A stretch of 23,088 bases of DNA from a virus: positions 1-23,088 of the IMG/VR virus record IMGVR_UViG_3300023279_000560; one strand, given 5' to 3'. The notes under the pieces were generated by a model. That model ran no database searches. It saw nothing but the letters and a program-made list of their open reading frames with translations, and was not told where the DNA came from. Within the stretch, counting starts at the first letter, position 1; the number at the start of each line of letters is the position of its first letter. The position numbers and the translations under genes are program-made. This document shows positions 14,588 through 19,827 of this stretch, in pieces.

Positions 14588-14753
14588 CTGATGACTCCAC
14601 CTCTACAAACATATCGTCGTCGTGAAAAACCTTATGCTCAATTTGGTTACCTTCAATGTCAGTAACAGTTACTCTAGTAATAGTATAATTATCGTTGCGT
14701 TCAGTTTTACACACAATTTTACTAGCCTTATGGCTCGTAGTTTCAGCGTACAT
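14574..14753 (-). CDS. small protein of unknown function
   Basis: 59 residues, MYAETTSHKASKIVCKTERN to VESSDVSK. AACGGAGACCGAA precedes the ATG, and the frame overlaps the next gene by 14 nt. The alternating pattern NYTITRVTVTDIEGNQIEHKV suggests a beta-sheet protein. It is the first gene after the tRNA-Arg and the family 1 element. No domain recognised. Confidence 0.62.
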   Translation of the reverse strand: MYAETTSHKASKIVCKTERNDNYTITRVTVTDIEGNQIEHKVFHDDDMFVEVESSDVSK

Positions 14754-14773
14754 TTCGGTCTCCGTTGTGTTAG

Positions 14774-14824
14774 CTATTAACTCACTACTGCTTACGTAGT
14801 AAGCTAAGTAGTAGTGAGTAATAG
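14774..14824. repeat. family 1 structured 51-nt element, copy 2
   Basis: Arms 14774-14789 and 14810-14824 pair with one bulged A; the inner hairpin GCTTAC-GTA-GTAAGC is 14790-14804 and the TAAGT bulge 14805-14809. The arm stem is CTCACTACT/AGTAGTGAG, where copy 1 has GTAACTACT/AGTAGTTAC, so the differences are compensated. It lies 2 nt from the tRNA-Arg CCA end. Confidence 0.92.
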
Positions 14825-14826
14825 GG

Positions 14827-14903
14827 TGGCCTCCACAGTAGGACTCGAACCTACAACCTACAGCTTAGAAGGCTGTCGCTCTATCCAGTTGAGCTATGTG
14901 GAG
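14827..14903 (-). tRNA. tRNA-Arg (anticodon UCU)
   Basis: A 77-nt cloverleaf on the minus strand, with acceptor CTCCACA/TGTGGAG, D stem GCTC/GAGC, anticodon stem ACAGC/GCTGT around loop CTTCTAA (anticodon TCT), T arm GTAGG-TTCGAGT-CCTAC, discriminator G and an encoded CCA. It reads AGA codons, which AT-rich phages use more than many hosts. Confidence 0.95.
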
Positions 14904-14909
14904 TATACA

Positions 14910-15152
14910 CTACTCGTTGTAATCTAGCAAGTCTGTTAGCTTTTTATTTAACAGATTGTGGATTACGTACATGGCGTCAGTGTTTGATGGAGCATGTAGA
15001 AAAGCCGCATCAACAGCAGCAGCAAGCGCACCATACACTACAACCAAAGGATTTTTATTTTCTGTCTCCATATTATATTCTATTTCAGCACCAAATAATT
15101 GATAAAAAGAATCTATATCTTTACTTCTTCTTTCCCATGTATCATTTTCCAT
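14910..15152 (-). CDS. small conserved-looking phage protein, unknown function
   Basis: 80 residues from MENDTWERRSKDIDSFYQLFG. This start is preferred because it overlaps the previous gene's end and follows TGGGAAACAGTTA. The C-terminal half (NPLVVVYGALAAAVDAAFLH) is hydrophobic and alanine-rich, perhaps a buried helix rather than a true membrane segment, followed by a charged end (NLLNKKLTDLLDYNE). No domain recognised. It ends 6 nt before the tRNA-Arg. Confidence 0.6.
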   Translation of the reverse strand: MENDTWERRSKDIDSFYQLFGAEIEYNMETENKNPLVVVYGALAAAVDAAFLHAPSNTDAMYVIHNLLNKKLTDLLDYNE

Positions 15153-15378
15153 TAACTGTTTCCCATGTTGTACCCCAAGGTATGCCACGCTTTTCAGTGC
15201 GGCGTAAAACATTTTTCCATTTAGATAAATTAATACGTGTATAAGTTTGTGGTACAGGGTACGTTACAGACTTTGCTCTGACCCACTTCCAACCTACCTT
15301 GGCTGTTACCAGCCGTGCGCCTGATCCTATGCGAGGCATTTCATCCTCAAGATAGACCCATCCTTTAAAGTCAGCCAC
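15142..15378 (-). CDS. small basic protein of unknown function
   Basis: 78 residues starting at GTG (MADFKGWVYLEDEMPR), chosen because AAAAGGAAAAATC lies just before it. It is rich in Lys, Arg and Trp (KVGWKWVRAKSV, NLSKWKNVLRRTEKRG), compatible with nucleic-acid binding but not proof of it. It overlaps the tiny membrane protein gene upstream and the gene downstream. Confidence 0.6.
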   Translation of the reverse strand: MADFKGWVYLEDEMPRIGSGARLVTAKVGWKWVRAKSVTYPVPQTYTRINLSKWKNVLRRTEKRGIPWGTTWETVNGK

Positions 15379-15478
15379 GATTTTTCCTTTTACGGTATAA
15401 AATTAAATTGATAATAGTGTTGAGCCACACGCCCAACAATACAGCACCCTCTACAATTAGGGTTAGGATATCTATCAT
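15371..15478 (-). CDS. tiny single-span membrane protein
   Basis: 35 residues: MIDILTLIVEGAVLLGVWLN, then TIINLILYRKRKNRG. One membrane segment of about 24 residues is followed by a very basic tail, the expected topology being tail-inside. The start overlaps the preceding stop (ATGA) and the stop overlaps the next GTG. Size and charge pattern resemble small phage membrane proteins such as holins or pinholins, but the lysin is about 3 kb away, so a lysis role is only a possibility. Confidence 0.6.
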   Translation of the reverse strand: MIDILTLIVEGAVLLGVWLNTIINLILYRKRKNRG

Positions 15479-15618
15479 CGGCCTTGCCCACGATATTTTT
15501 TGTAGCTGGCACGTTTATTCTTGTTCATAGTTTTAGTTGATAGCATCGCATGATTACCACCAATACTTGTCTTTTTCTTGGTCGGTTCTATAACTATATT
15601 TGTTTTATTTTTAGCCAT
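15475..15618 (-). CDS. very basic small phage protein, unknown function
   Basis: 47 residues from MAKNKTNIVIEPTKKKTSIG. The upstream in-frame extension is translated tRNA-Leu and is rejected; AAAGGAGTATCTTA just before this ATG supports the choice. The C-terminal KNKRASYKKYRGQGR motif recurs in short proteins of many phages in my recollection, without an assigned role. The pI must be very high, so RNA or DNA contact is plausible. Confidence 0.72.
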   Translation of the reverse strand: MAKNKTNIVIEPTKKKTSIGGNHAMLSTKTMNKNKRASYKKYRGQGR

Positions 15619-15631
15619 TAAGATACTCCTT

Positions 15632-15718
15632 TGGTGTGAGCGGCGGGACTTGAACCCGCAAGCCATAGCTGGCGACAGATTTTAAGTCTGTTGTGTTTAC
15701 CAATTTCACCACGCTCAC
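15632..15718 (-). tRNA. tRNA-Leu (anticodon UAA)
   Basis: An 87-nt type II tRNA on the minus strand, with acceptor GTGAGCG/CGCTCAC, anticodon stem ACAGA/TCTGT around CTTAAAA (anticodon TAA), a long variable arm (GCCAGCTATGGC region), T arm GCGGG-TTCAAGT-CCCGC, discriminator A and an encoded CCA. It reads TTA, a codon common in this sequence. Confidence 0.95.
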
Positions 15719-15727
15719 TTGTTTATA

Positions 15728-15967
15728 TTAGTTTCCTTGTGCTACATTGTGAGACACACGAACAAGGCGGGAGCGATTGTTCTCCACAATCCAGCGAAGA
15801 CCGCTATGCTTTGATCGAACGGTAGGCTTCACAGATGACTTACCAAACACCGTAATGCTATGGTAAGGGACATCCACACGCCACCCATTATTAATTGAAT
15901 GAAAACCATAGCCATACTTGGGTGACTTGGCGTTGACACGAGCAGTAAGTTTCACAGTCTTAGACAT
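15728..15967 (-). CDS. small basic protein of unknown function
   Basis: 79 residues from MSKTVKLTARVNAKSPKYGY, with AAGGAAAAACAA before this ATG; a start 8 codons earlier is less likely. It is beta-rich and basic (GFHSINNGWRVDVPYHSITV, RSKHSGLRWIVENNRSRLVR), suggesting a small nucleic-acid-binding fold, unproven. It ends just upstream of the tRNA-Leu. Confidence 0.62.
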   Translation of the reverse strand: MSKTVKLTARVNAKSPKYGYGFHSINNGWRVDVPYHSITVFGKSSVKPTVRSKHSGLRWIVENNRSRLVRVSHNVAQGN

Positions 15968-15998
15968 TTGTTTTTCCTTTTTCAGTTTCATATTAATT

Positions 15999-16481
15999 TT
16001 ATTTTAGCCATTCGGGAACAGGTCTGTTAGTGTACTTCAAAATATGTGACTTGTAAAGCTTATAATAATTACGATAGCCATCAACAGGATCGTCACGCTT
16101 TGCATCGTCGGGCATACATTGAGGCATTTTAGTCATAAACTTTTGCTCAATACCGAATGGCGGCATATCAAGCGGACCTCTTAACTTCTTTATAGTTAAA
16201 TGATCTTTGTTATATCTATGTTTATACTCCTTTCCAAGTTCTAAAAACAATTCATACAACCAGTGATAGTTGTTGTTAGATTGTCTGGCCCATACATTAG
16301 ATGGGTGGTTCTTATGCGTTGCTTTGTACATGCCACGCTCATCTGGGTACTCATCTCCTGCTGTGACGCGCCAAGCAGTTGATAGCAACTGACCTGTTTC
16401 CAATATCATTTTGACTACGTGCTTATCGCAATGATACTGAGCCGCCACAGCAGGATTTCTGTCAAGCATAAATATGTTCAT
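15999..16481 (-). CDS. conserved phage protein, family MNIF-LDxxPxxAAQ...DKHVVKM
   Basis: 160 residues. The start MNIFMLDRNPAVAAQYHCDK, then HVVKMILETGQLLSTAWR, HPSNVWARQSNNNYHWLYEL and GYRNYYKLYKSHILKYTNRP form a pattern I know from many phage genomes, mainly as an unnamed conserved protein. Conserved His, Cys, Asp and Arg residues in the first block suggest an enzyme. I do not know the reaction and do not assign one. The start overlaps the DUF2958 gene by 20 nt. Confidence 0.75.
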   Translation of the reverse strand: MNIFMLDRNPAVAAQYHCDKHVVKMILETGQLLSTAWRVTAGDEYPDERGMYKATHKNHPSNVWARQSNNNYHWLYELFLELGKEYKHRYNKDHLTIKKLRGPLDMPPFGIEQKFMTKMPQCMPDDAKRDDPVDGYRNYYKLYKSHILKYTNRPVPEWLK

Positions 16482-16752
16482 TTAAGTCCTCTTTGAATTT
16501 ATCAACAGGCTCACTATACCACGTGTCTCTCTCAATCTTTAGGCCCATAGGGCCAGTGACACTGGTCAAGTCTGATAGCATAAAGCTACCCCATTCCTTT
16601 TCTAATCCTTCTACAAAGCCAAAGAATAACCAATCACCGTCCTCAGTCTTCTCACCTTCGGTGACATACCAAGACCAGTTTGACCAAGGCGTAAAGAATT
16701 TAATTACTTTTTTGCCTATGTCTTTTTCGTTTTGTTTTGTTAGTATTTTCAT
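16462..16752 (-). CDS. DUF2958-like protein
   Basis: 96 residues. WSNWSWYVTEGEKTEDGDWL, FFGFVEGLEKEWGSFMLSDL, and TSVTGPMGLKIERDTWYSEP follow the DUF2958 pattern (WYxxE...FFGxVxGLExExGxFxLxxL...GPxGLxIERDxxF). The family occurs on phages and plasmids and has no known function. The ATG shares its first base with the last base of the gene upstream (TAATG). Confidence 0.78.
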   Translation of the reverse strand: MKILTKQNEKDIGKKVIKFFTPWSNWSWYVTEGEKTEDGDWLFFGFVEGLEKEWGSFMLSDLTSVTGPMGLKIERDTWYSEPVDKFKEDLNEHIYA

Positions 16753-16961
16753 TACATCACCTTTGCAATTAGATTATCTTTCATGGTTACTTCTGCGAAG
16801 AACTCTCGTCCTTTGATGCCAGTAATTGATGGTCGATTACTTCCACAGAATTTACCATCACTCTGATACTCAGGTCCAAACATGGAAGTTTCCTGATACA
16901 TCAAAGGTTTACCTACATTTTCTTTGAGTTCTTTCTTACTTTTATAATGCAAAATCATCAT
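16752..16961 (-). CDS. small conserved phage/plasmid protein, unknown function
   Basis: 69 residues, MMILHYKSKKELKENVGKPL, then ETSMFGPEYQSDG and FFAEVTMKDNLIAKV. The 'LHYKSKKELKxNVGKxLxYxETSMFGxEY' pattern is one I associate with small proteins on phages and plasmids, often beside DUF2958 as here. GGAGAATAGTT precedes the start. No function known. Confidence 0.7.
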   Translation of the reverse strand: MMILHYKSKKELKENVGKPLMYQETSMFGPEYQSDGKFCGSNRPSITGIKGREFFAEVTMKDNLIAKVM

Positions 16962-16963
16962 AA

Positions 16964-17149
16964 CTATTCTCCATAGAGTTCGCCAAGCGCCACCTCTGGG
17001 GTAACATACTCCACAGGCTTTGCATGGGCTTCGGTTTCACAAGCAACACAATAGTATATATCAGTTTGATCTATAGACATAACATATTCCATACGATTTG
17101 TCATGCCTTTGCAAACTTTACATATTTTTTCTGTGACATATGTATTCAT
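16964..17149 (-). CDS. small zinc-ribbon protein
   Basis: 61 residues with two CxxC knuckles (KICKVCKGM near residue 10 and YYCVACETEA near 34), which should hold one zinc ion. The rest is acidic (TPEVALGELYGE). Such proteins may bind RNA, DNA or protein; no specific role is visible. Confidence 0.68.
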   Translation of the reverse strand: MNTYVTEKICKVCKGMTNRMEYVMSIDQTDIYYCVACETEAHAKPVEYVTPEVALGELYGE

Positions 17150-17153
17150 TTAA

Positions 17154-17378
17154 TTATCCTCTACTTCTGTTTAATTCTATGTACATGTCTCGTTGCGTAT
17201 ACCCCTCTTGATTAAGATACTTTTCATAGTCATAAGGTGCTTGCTCTTCTGCTTCTTTAGCAGACATACCACATTCGACCTGTAAATCTTTTGCCCAGCC
17301 TATGATCCACGCTGCTTCAAATGCTGCGTGTTGGTCCTCGTCCATTTCATGGAACATAAGTGTCGAAAAATCTTCCAT
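17154..17378 (-). CDS. small acidic protein of unknown function
   Basis: 74 residues, MEDFSTLMFHEMDEDQHAAF to IELNRSRG, acidic with two probable helices (DEDQHAAFEAAWIIGWAKDL and SAKEAEEQAPYDYEKYL). It starts directly after the stop of the 36-residue gene upstream. No domain recognised. Confidence 0.62.
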   Translation of the reverse strand: MEDFSTLMFHEMDEDQHAAFEAAWIIGWAKDLQVECGMSAKEAEEQAPYDYEKYLNQEGYTQRDMYIELNRSRG

Positions 17379-17489
17379 TTAAGATTCCTTTTTCTTTCTA
17401 TTATATATTTTTTTACTTAGCACTCTACGCAACTTGAACTTCCTAGAGGCAAGTAATTTTGCATAAGGATTATGCTTTTTCTTTTTCAT
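17379..17489 (-). CDS. very small, highly basic phage protein
   Basis: 36 residues: MKKKKHNPYAKLLASRKFKL then RRVLSKKIYNRKKKES. Half of the residues are Lys or Arg. The pattern 'NPYAKxLxSxKFKxRxVxxKKxYxRK' recurs in tiny phage proteins in my recollection. AAAGGGATAGTA precedes the ATG and the stop directly abuts the next start. No function known. Confidence 0.68.
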   Translation of the reverse strand: MKKKKHNPYAKLLASRKFKLRRVLSKKIYNRKKKES

Positions 17490-17506
17490 TACTATCCCTT
17501 TGCCAT

Positions 17507-18124
17507 TTATACCCTTTCGATTGTCTGCTGGATTCCCATGATAGCATTGCTATGCAACCAAGATACATCATCACCAGATTTGAAGTGCTTCGGATACTTA
17601 TCCGCAACTAAGTTGCACCAGTTGTTCCACAACAATTCACTGCCACCAATTTCGTTACACAATGCTAAATACTTTCGTGCTTTGTTAAAGTTAGGAATAG
17701 AAAACTCTCCATTCATTTTGAACGTGTTTTCATTTACACCATACATCTTTAGGTTGTGGCAGTCAAGGCATCCTGCCTCACCAGTAGTGAGTTGCATAAT
17801 AAAGCCTGCCTTCACCAAGCCAACGCAAGGAATACGCTGCAACTTTAGCAGCAATTCTTCTGCATAAATATCCCCTGCTTTATAACTTTGTATTAAATCA
17901 TAGAGCCAAGTTGAATTTTTCAATACAAACTTGATACCCTTTTTCTGCGTAGGCATTAGAGTATTAAACGCTTTCAACCCCTTATCACGATAGTTATCCA
18001 TCATGTCTGGCAATAGCCAAGTGAAAGTCCGTATGCTTGCAATAACAAAAGTTGCTGACATAGCGGTTTGGGTTGTGCCAAGATCGGCATATTTCTGGAT
18101 CATTAGATTGTCGCGGTTATACAT
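17507..18124 (-). CDS. helix-hairpin-helix-like phage protein, unknown function
   Basis: 205 residues. The centre, LLLKLQRIPCVGLVKAGFIM followed by TTGEAGCLDCHNLKMYGV, resembles a helix-hairpin-helix (IPGxGxxKA) followed by a conserved CLDxHN block, as in some uncharacterised phage proteins. This would allow non-specific DNA contact, as in DNA glycosylases, but no catalytic residue set is evident. The ATG overlaps the stop of the zinc-ribbon gene upstream. Confidence 0.65.
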   Translation of the reverse strand: MYNRDNLMIQKYADLGTTQTAMSATFVIASIRTFTWLLPDMMDNYRDKGLKAFNTLMPTQKKGIKFVLKNSTWLYDLIQSYKAGDIYAEELLLKLQRIPCVGLVKAGFIMQLTTGEAGCLDCHNLKMYGVNENTFKMNGEFSIPNFNKARKYLALCNEIGGSELLWNNWCNLVADKYPKHFKSGDDVSWLHSNAIMGIQQTIERV

Positions 18125-18291
18125 TAGCTTTTCCTTGTTTCAATTACGATAGAAGCGACGTACTCAGACTTCGATCTAGCTGATCGCTTCGCATCTTTCA
18201 TATAGCATGGCGCACACAATAGCAAGCCGCTATCTTTTACTTTTGCAGCGTCACCACACTGGTCACACTTTGGAAGTCTGGAATCATACAT
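18124..18291 (-). CDS. small zinc-ribbon protein
   Basis: 55 residues, MYDSRLPKCDQCGDAAKVKD, then GLLLCAPCYMKDAKRSARSK. Two CxxC pairs 13 residues apart form a probable zinc site; the tail is basic. TTGGAG lies upstream of the ATG with long spacing. The stop overlaps the next start (TAATG). It is the first gene downstream of the alternating element array. Confidence 0.66.
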   Translation of the reverse strand: MYDSRLPKCDQCGDAAKVKDSGLLLCAPCYMKDAKRSARSKSEYVASIVIETRKS

Positions 18292-18327
18292 TTATTTTCA
18301 ATCTCCAATTTGTAAATCATTAAGTAA

Positions 18328-18450
18328 TTACCAGCGGACCACGAAGGTGCCGTCGTCATTCAACTTGATTACGGGACGGCAACACGGGGACCACAAAGAG
18401 ATGGCGAAGTCATAAGCGGCCCAATAGTCCTCAAACTTTCTGCGGGTCAT
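18328..18450 (-). CDS. tiny protein of unknown function
   Basis: 40 residues from MTRRKFEDYWAAYDFAISLW. A longer frame reading back through the family 2 element is rejected because AAAGAAAGAATAGCT lies before this ATG. Trp- and Cys-containing (LWSPCCRPVIKLNDDGTFVV). Last of the four single genes separated by alternating elements. No domain recognised. Confidence 0.55.
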   Translation of the reverse strand: MTRRKFEDYWAAYDFAISLWSPCCRPVIKLNDDGTFVVRW

Positions 18451-18484
18451 AGCTATTCTTTCTTTTAGTTTCTTGTTAAAGATA

Positions 18485-18538
18485 TAAATACTTAGCACAA
18501 AGTATAGCCAACTAGCTATACTCTGCACAAAGTATTTA
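18485..18538. repeat. family 2 structured element, copy A
   Basis: A 9-bp outer stem TAAATACTT (18485-18493)/AAGTATTTA (18530-18538) and an 8-bp inner stem AGTATAGC (18501-18508)/GCTATACT (18515-18522) enclose a symmetric 7x7 internal loop containing GCACA on both sides. The right arm includes the stop codon of the gene at 18536-18820. GTTAAAGATA flanks it, as in copy B. Confidence 0.85.
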
Positions 18539-18820
18539 GTGGGAAGGCCACTGCGATAGCTTTGTAGCAGTTGCTACCGCTTCCACAACTTCTGGCTTCA
18601 CTACTTCCTTCTGCTTCGCAGCTTCCCGATCTGCCGCTGCTTTGCTAAAGCCAACTGGCTTGCCTTCTGGCAACTTATCAGCGTTCTTGATGACTCTGAA
18701 AGAGCCATTGTCGAACTCGATCCGAATAGGCTTACCAGCCTTTTCAGCTTCCTTGAAAGCCTCTCGGCTTGTCAGGGCTACCCAGTTTTTACCTGCAAAT
18801 GCTTTGAATGTCTTACTCAT
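18536..18820 (-). CDS. small protein of unknown function
   Basis: 94 residues from MSKTFKAFAGKNWVALTSRE, with GGGAGTACAGACT before this ATG. The first half looks like a small beta domain (PIRIEFDNGSFRVIKNADKL); the second half is a charged, alanine-rich helix (AAADREAAKQKEVVKPEVVE). It lies between a family 1 element and a family 2 element. No domain recognised. Confidence 0.65.
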   Translation of the reverse strand: MSKTFKAFAGKNWVALTSREAFKEAEKAGKPIRIEFDNGSFRVIKNADKLPEGKPVGFSKAAADREAAKQKEVVKPEVVEAVATATKLSQWPSH

Positions 18821-18865
18821 AGTCTGTACTCCCAGTTGTGAGGCCAAGCCTCGGTTTGTGGTACT

Positions 18866-18916
18866 TAATTAACCAACTACTGCTTACGTAGTAAGCTAAG
18901 TAGTAGTTGGTAATTA
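18866..18916. repeat. family 1 structured 51-nt element, copy 3
   Basis: Arms 18866-18881 and 18902-18916 with one bulged A; inner GCTTAC-GTA-GTAAGC 18882-18896; TAAGT bulge 18897-18901. Identical over the whole 51 nt to copy 4. The right arm contains the stop codon of the gene at 18914-19111. Confidence 0.93.
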
Positions 18917-19111
18917 GCTGTTGGCAATTCGCTTCATCACTTTGGCATGGCGGCGTTGTTCTCTAGCTTGCCGTTCAATCTTTAAATTGATGCTTCGGGT
19001 GTTGTTTTTATTTTTCATTAGTTCGCTGGTAATGCTAATGCTAAAGCAAACCATAGCGGCTAGGGTTAGTACACCAACAATGCCAAAGGCAAGTAAAAAT
19101 CCGTCTTCCAT
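18914..19111 (-). CDS. small single-span membrane protein with basic tail
   Basis: 65 residues. An N-terminal membrane segment (LLAFGIVGVLTLAAMVCFSI, about residues 6-25) follows an acidic start (MEDG) and precedes a long basic helix (ERQAREQRRHAKVMKRIANS). The tail should face the cytoplasm. CGGAGATTAAAA precedes the ATG. It could be a host-membrane-directed early protein or a holin-like protein; nothing decides this. It is bounded by a family 2 and a family 1 element. Confidence 0.65.
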   Translation of the reverse strand: MEDGFLLAFGIVGVLTLAAMVCFSISITSELMKNKNNTRSINLKIERQAREQRRHAKVMKRIANS

Positions 19112-19140
19112 TTTTAATCTCCGATTAACTGTTAAAGATA

Positions 19141-19193
19141 TAAATACTCAGCACAAGACATAGCAACTAGCTATGCCTTGCACAAAGTATTTA
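19141..19193. repeat. family 2 structured element, copy B
   Basis: Outer stem TAAATACT (19141-19148)/AGTATTTA (19186-19193), inner stem CATAGC (19159-19164)/GCTATG (19170-19175), symmetric 10x10 internal loop with GCACAA on both sides. Relative to copy A, a T-A pair of the inner stem is replaced by C-G. The right arm includes the stop codon of the gene at 19191-19382. Confidence 0.83.
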
Positions 19194-19382
19194 CAGGTCT
19201 GCCCAATCTCCAGCATTTTGCTGTATAAACCTGTCCACTTCTTCAAAGTGGATACAAGTTACAAACTCTCCACTTGGAGAGTGAATATCGATAAAGCCCT
19301 TGAATGGACCAGCTACGCTGACAAACGCTTGAAAATCTGTGGCACATTCGATGTCTCGAGTTAGTTGCTGAACTATGTTCAT
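19191..19382 (-). CDS. first leftward gene, small protein of unknown function
   Basis: 63 residues from MNIVQQLTRDIECATDFQAF, chosen because TTGGAGATTGAC lies directly before it. It is acidic with the block GFIDIHSPSGEFVTCIHFEE, a probable small alpha-beta fold. As the promoter-proximal gene of the leftward operon it is likely expressed early. It is bounded by family 1 copy 4 upstream and family 2 copy B downstream. No domain recognised. Confidence 0.63.
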   Translation of the reverse strand: MNIVQQLTRDIECATDFQAFVSVAGPFKGFIDIHSPSGEFVTCIHFEEVDRFIQQNAGDWADL

Positions 19383-19401
19383 GTCAATCTCCAAGTTGTA
19401 T

Positions 19402-19452
19402 TAATTAACCAACTACTGCTTACGTAGTAAGCTAAGTAGTAGTTGGTAATTA
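19402..19452. repeat. family 1 structured 51-nt element, copy 4
   Basis: Arms 19402-19417 and 19438-19452 with one bulged A; inner GCTTAC-GTA-GTAAGC 19418-19432; TAAGT bulge 19433-19437. Identical to copy 3, 536 nt away. It is 19 nt upstream of the first leftward gene. Confidence 0.93.
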
Positions 19453-19525
19453 GCCTCATCCTGCCACTCATCAAACGGCTTGTCAAGCTACGCTTGGTTC
19501 ATCGTTTGACAAAGCAACGCTTTGT

Positions 19526-19534
19526 TGTGGATAA
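19526..19534 (-). promoter_or_regulatory. perfect DnaA-box 9-mer
   Basis: TTATCCACA on the minus strand, identical to the E. coli consensus DnaA box, lying between two hairpins of the array. It is a single copy, so binding by host DnaA is only suggested. Confidence 0.5.
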
Positions 19535-19667
19535 CCTGTAAAACTCTTAGAGTTTTCAAAGCTTTAGGCTAAAGCCTAGACTTGCTACAGAGTAGCAGAT
19601 TATGCCACCTTACCCATCCTTCGGATGATTTGGAAAGGGTTGGGTCGATTTCGGCAGCAGCTAGTTA

Positions 19668-19718
19668 TGAATTACCCTCTACTGCTTCCAAAGGAAGCTA
19701 AGTAGTAGAGGGTATTCA
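19668..19718. repeat. family 1 structured 51-nt element, copy 5 (divergent)
   Basis: Same architecture: arms 19668-19683 and 19704-19718 with one bulged T, inner GCTTCC-AAA-GGAAGC (19684-19698), TAAGT bulge 19699-19703. Both the outer arms (TACCCTCTACT/AGTAGAGGGTA) and the inner stem differ from the other copies but are fully complementary. Confidence 0.9.
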
Positions 19719-19827
19719 AAGTAGTCTACACTTGTAGACTAAAGTCGAAAAATTGCTGCAAAAAAGGTATCTGTTAGATCGCTTTTGTAAATCTTGGAAA
19801 GATTTTATCGCAGGGGTACGCGCAAAA

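Larger units (their letters stand above)
19471..19806. other. dense hairpin array
   Basis: Successive perfect small stems, mostly with 3-nt loops: CAAGC-TAC-GCTTG (19484-19496) inside TCAAACG/CGTTTGA; ACAAAGC-AAC-GCTTTGT (19509-19525); AAAACTC-TTA-GAGTTTT (19540-19556); GCTTTA-GGC-TAAAGC (19561-19575); TGCTAC-AGA-GTAGCA (19583-19597); CATCC-TTC-GGATG (19615-19627) inside an outer CCTTACC/GGAAAGG; family 1 copy 5; TAGTCTAC-ACTT-GTAGACTA (19722-19741); AAATCTT-GGA-AAGATTT (19789-19805). No coding frame explains them. Confidence 0.85.

Noticed and set aside
14894-14928. TTGCTA-17-TATACT promoter-like match just before tRNA-Arg (minus strand)
   Set aside because: The -10 box overlaps the first bases of the tRNA, so transcription would start inside it.
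15619-15666. N-terminal extension of the basic 47-residue protein (ACGFKSRRSH...)
   Set aside because: It is translated tRNA-Leu sequence; the ATG at 15618 has a proper ribosome site.
16540-16570. GGCCC/GGGCC and CCAGTG/CACTGG inverted repeats
   Set aside because: They lie within the DUF2958-like coding sequence and follow from its codons; no intergenic context.
19458-19486. TTGACA on the minus strand, possible leftward early promoter
   Set aside because: The -10 at 17-nt spacing is CAGGAT, a poor match, and the TTGACA is part of a hairpin. Not reliable enough to call.
7023-19718. CRISPR-like or transposon explanation for the repeated 51-nt elements
   Set aside because: Spacing is irregular (0.2 to 7.7 kb), genes lie between copies, there are no cas genes or transposase and no target-site duplication is visible.
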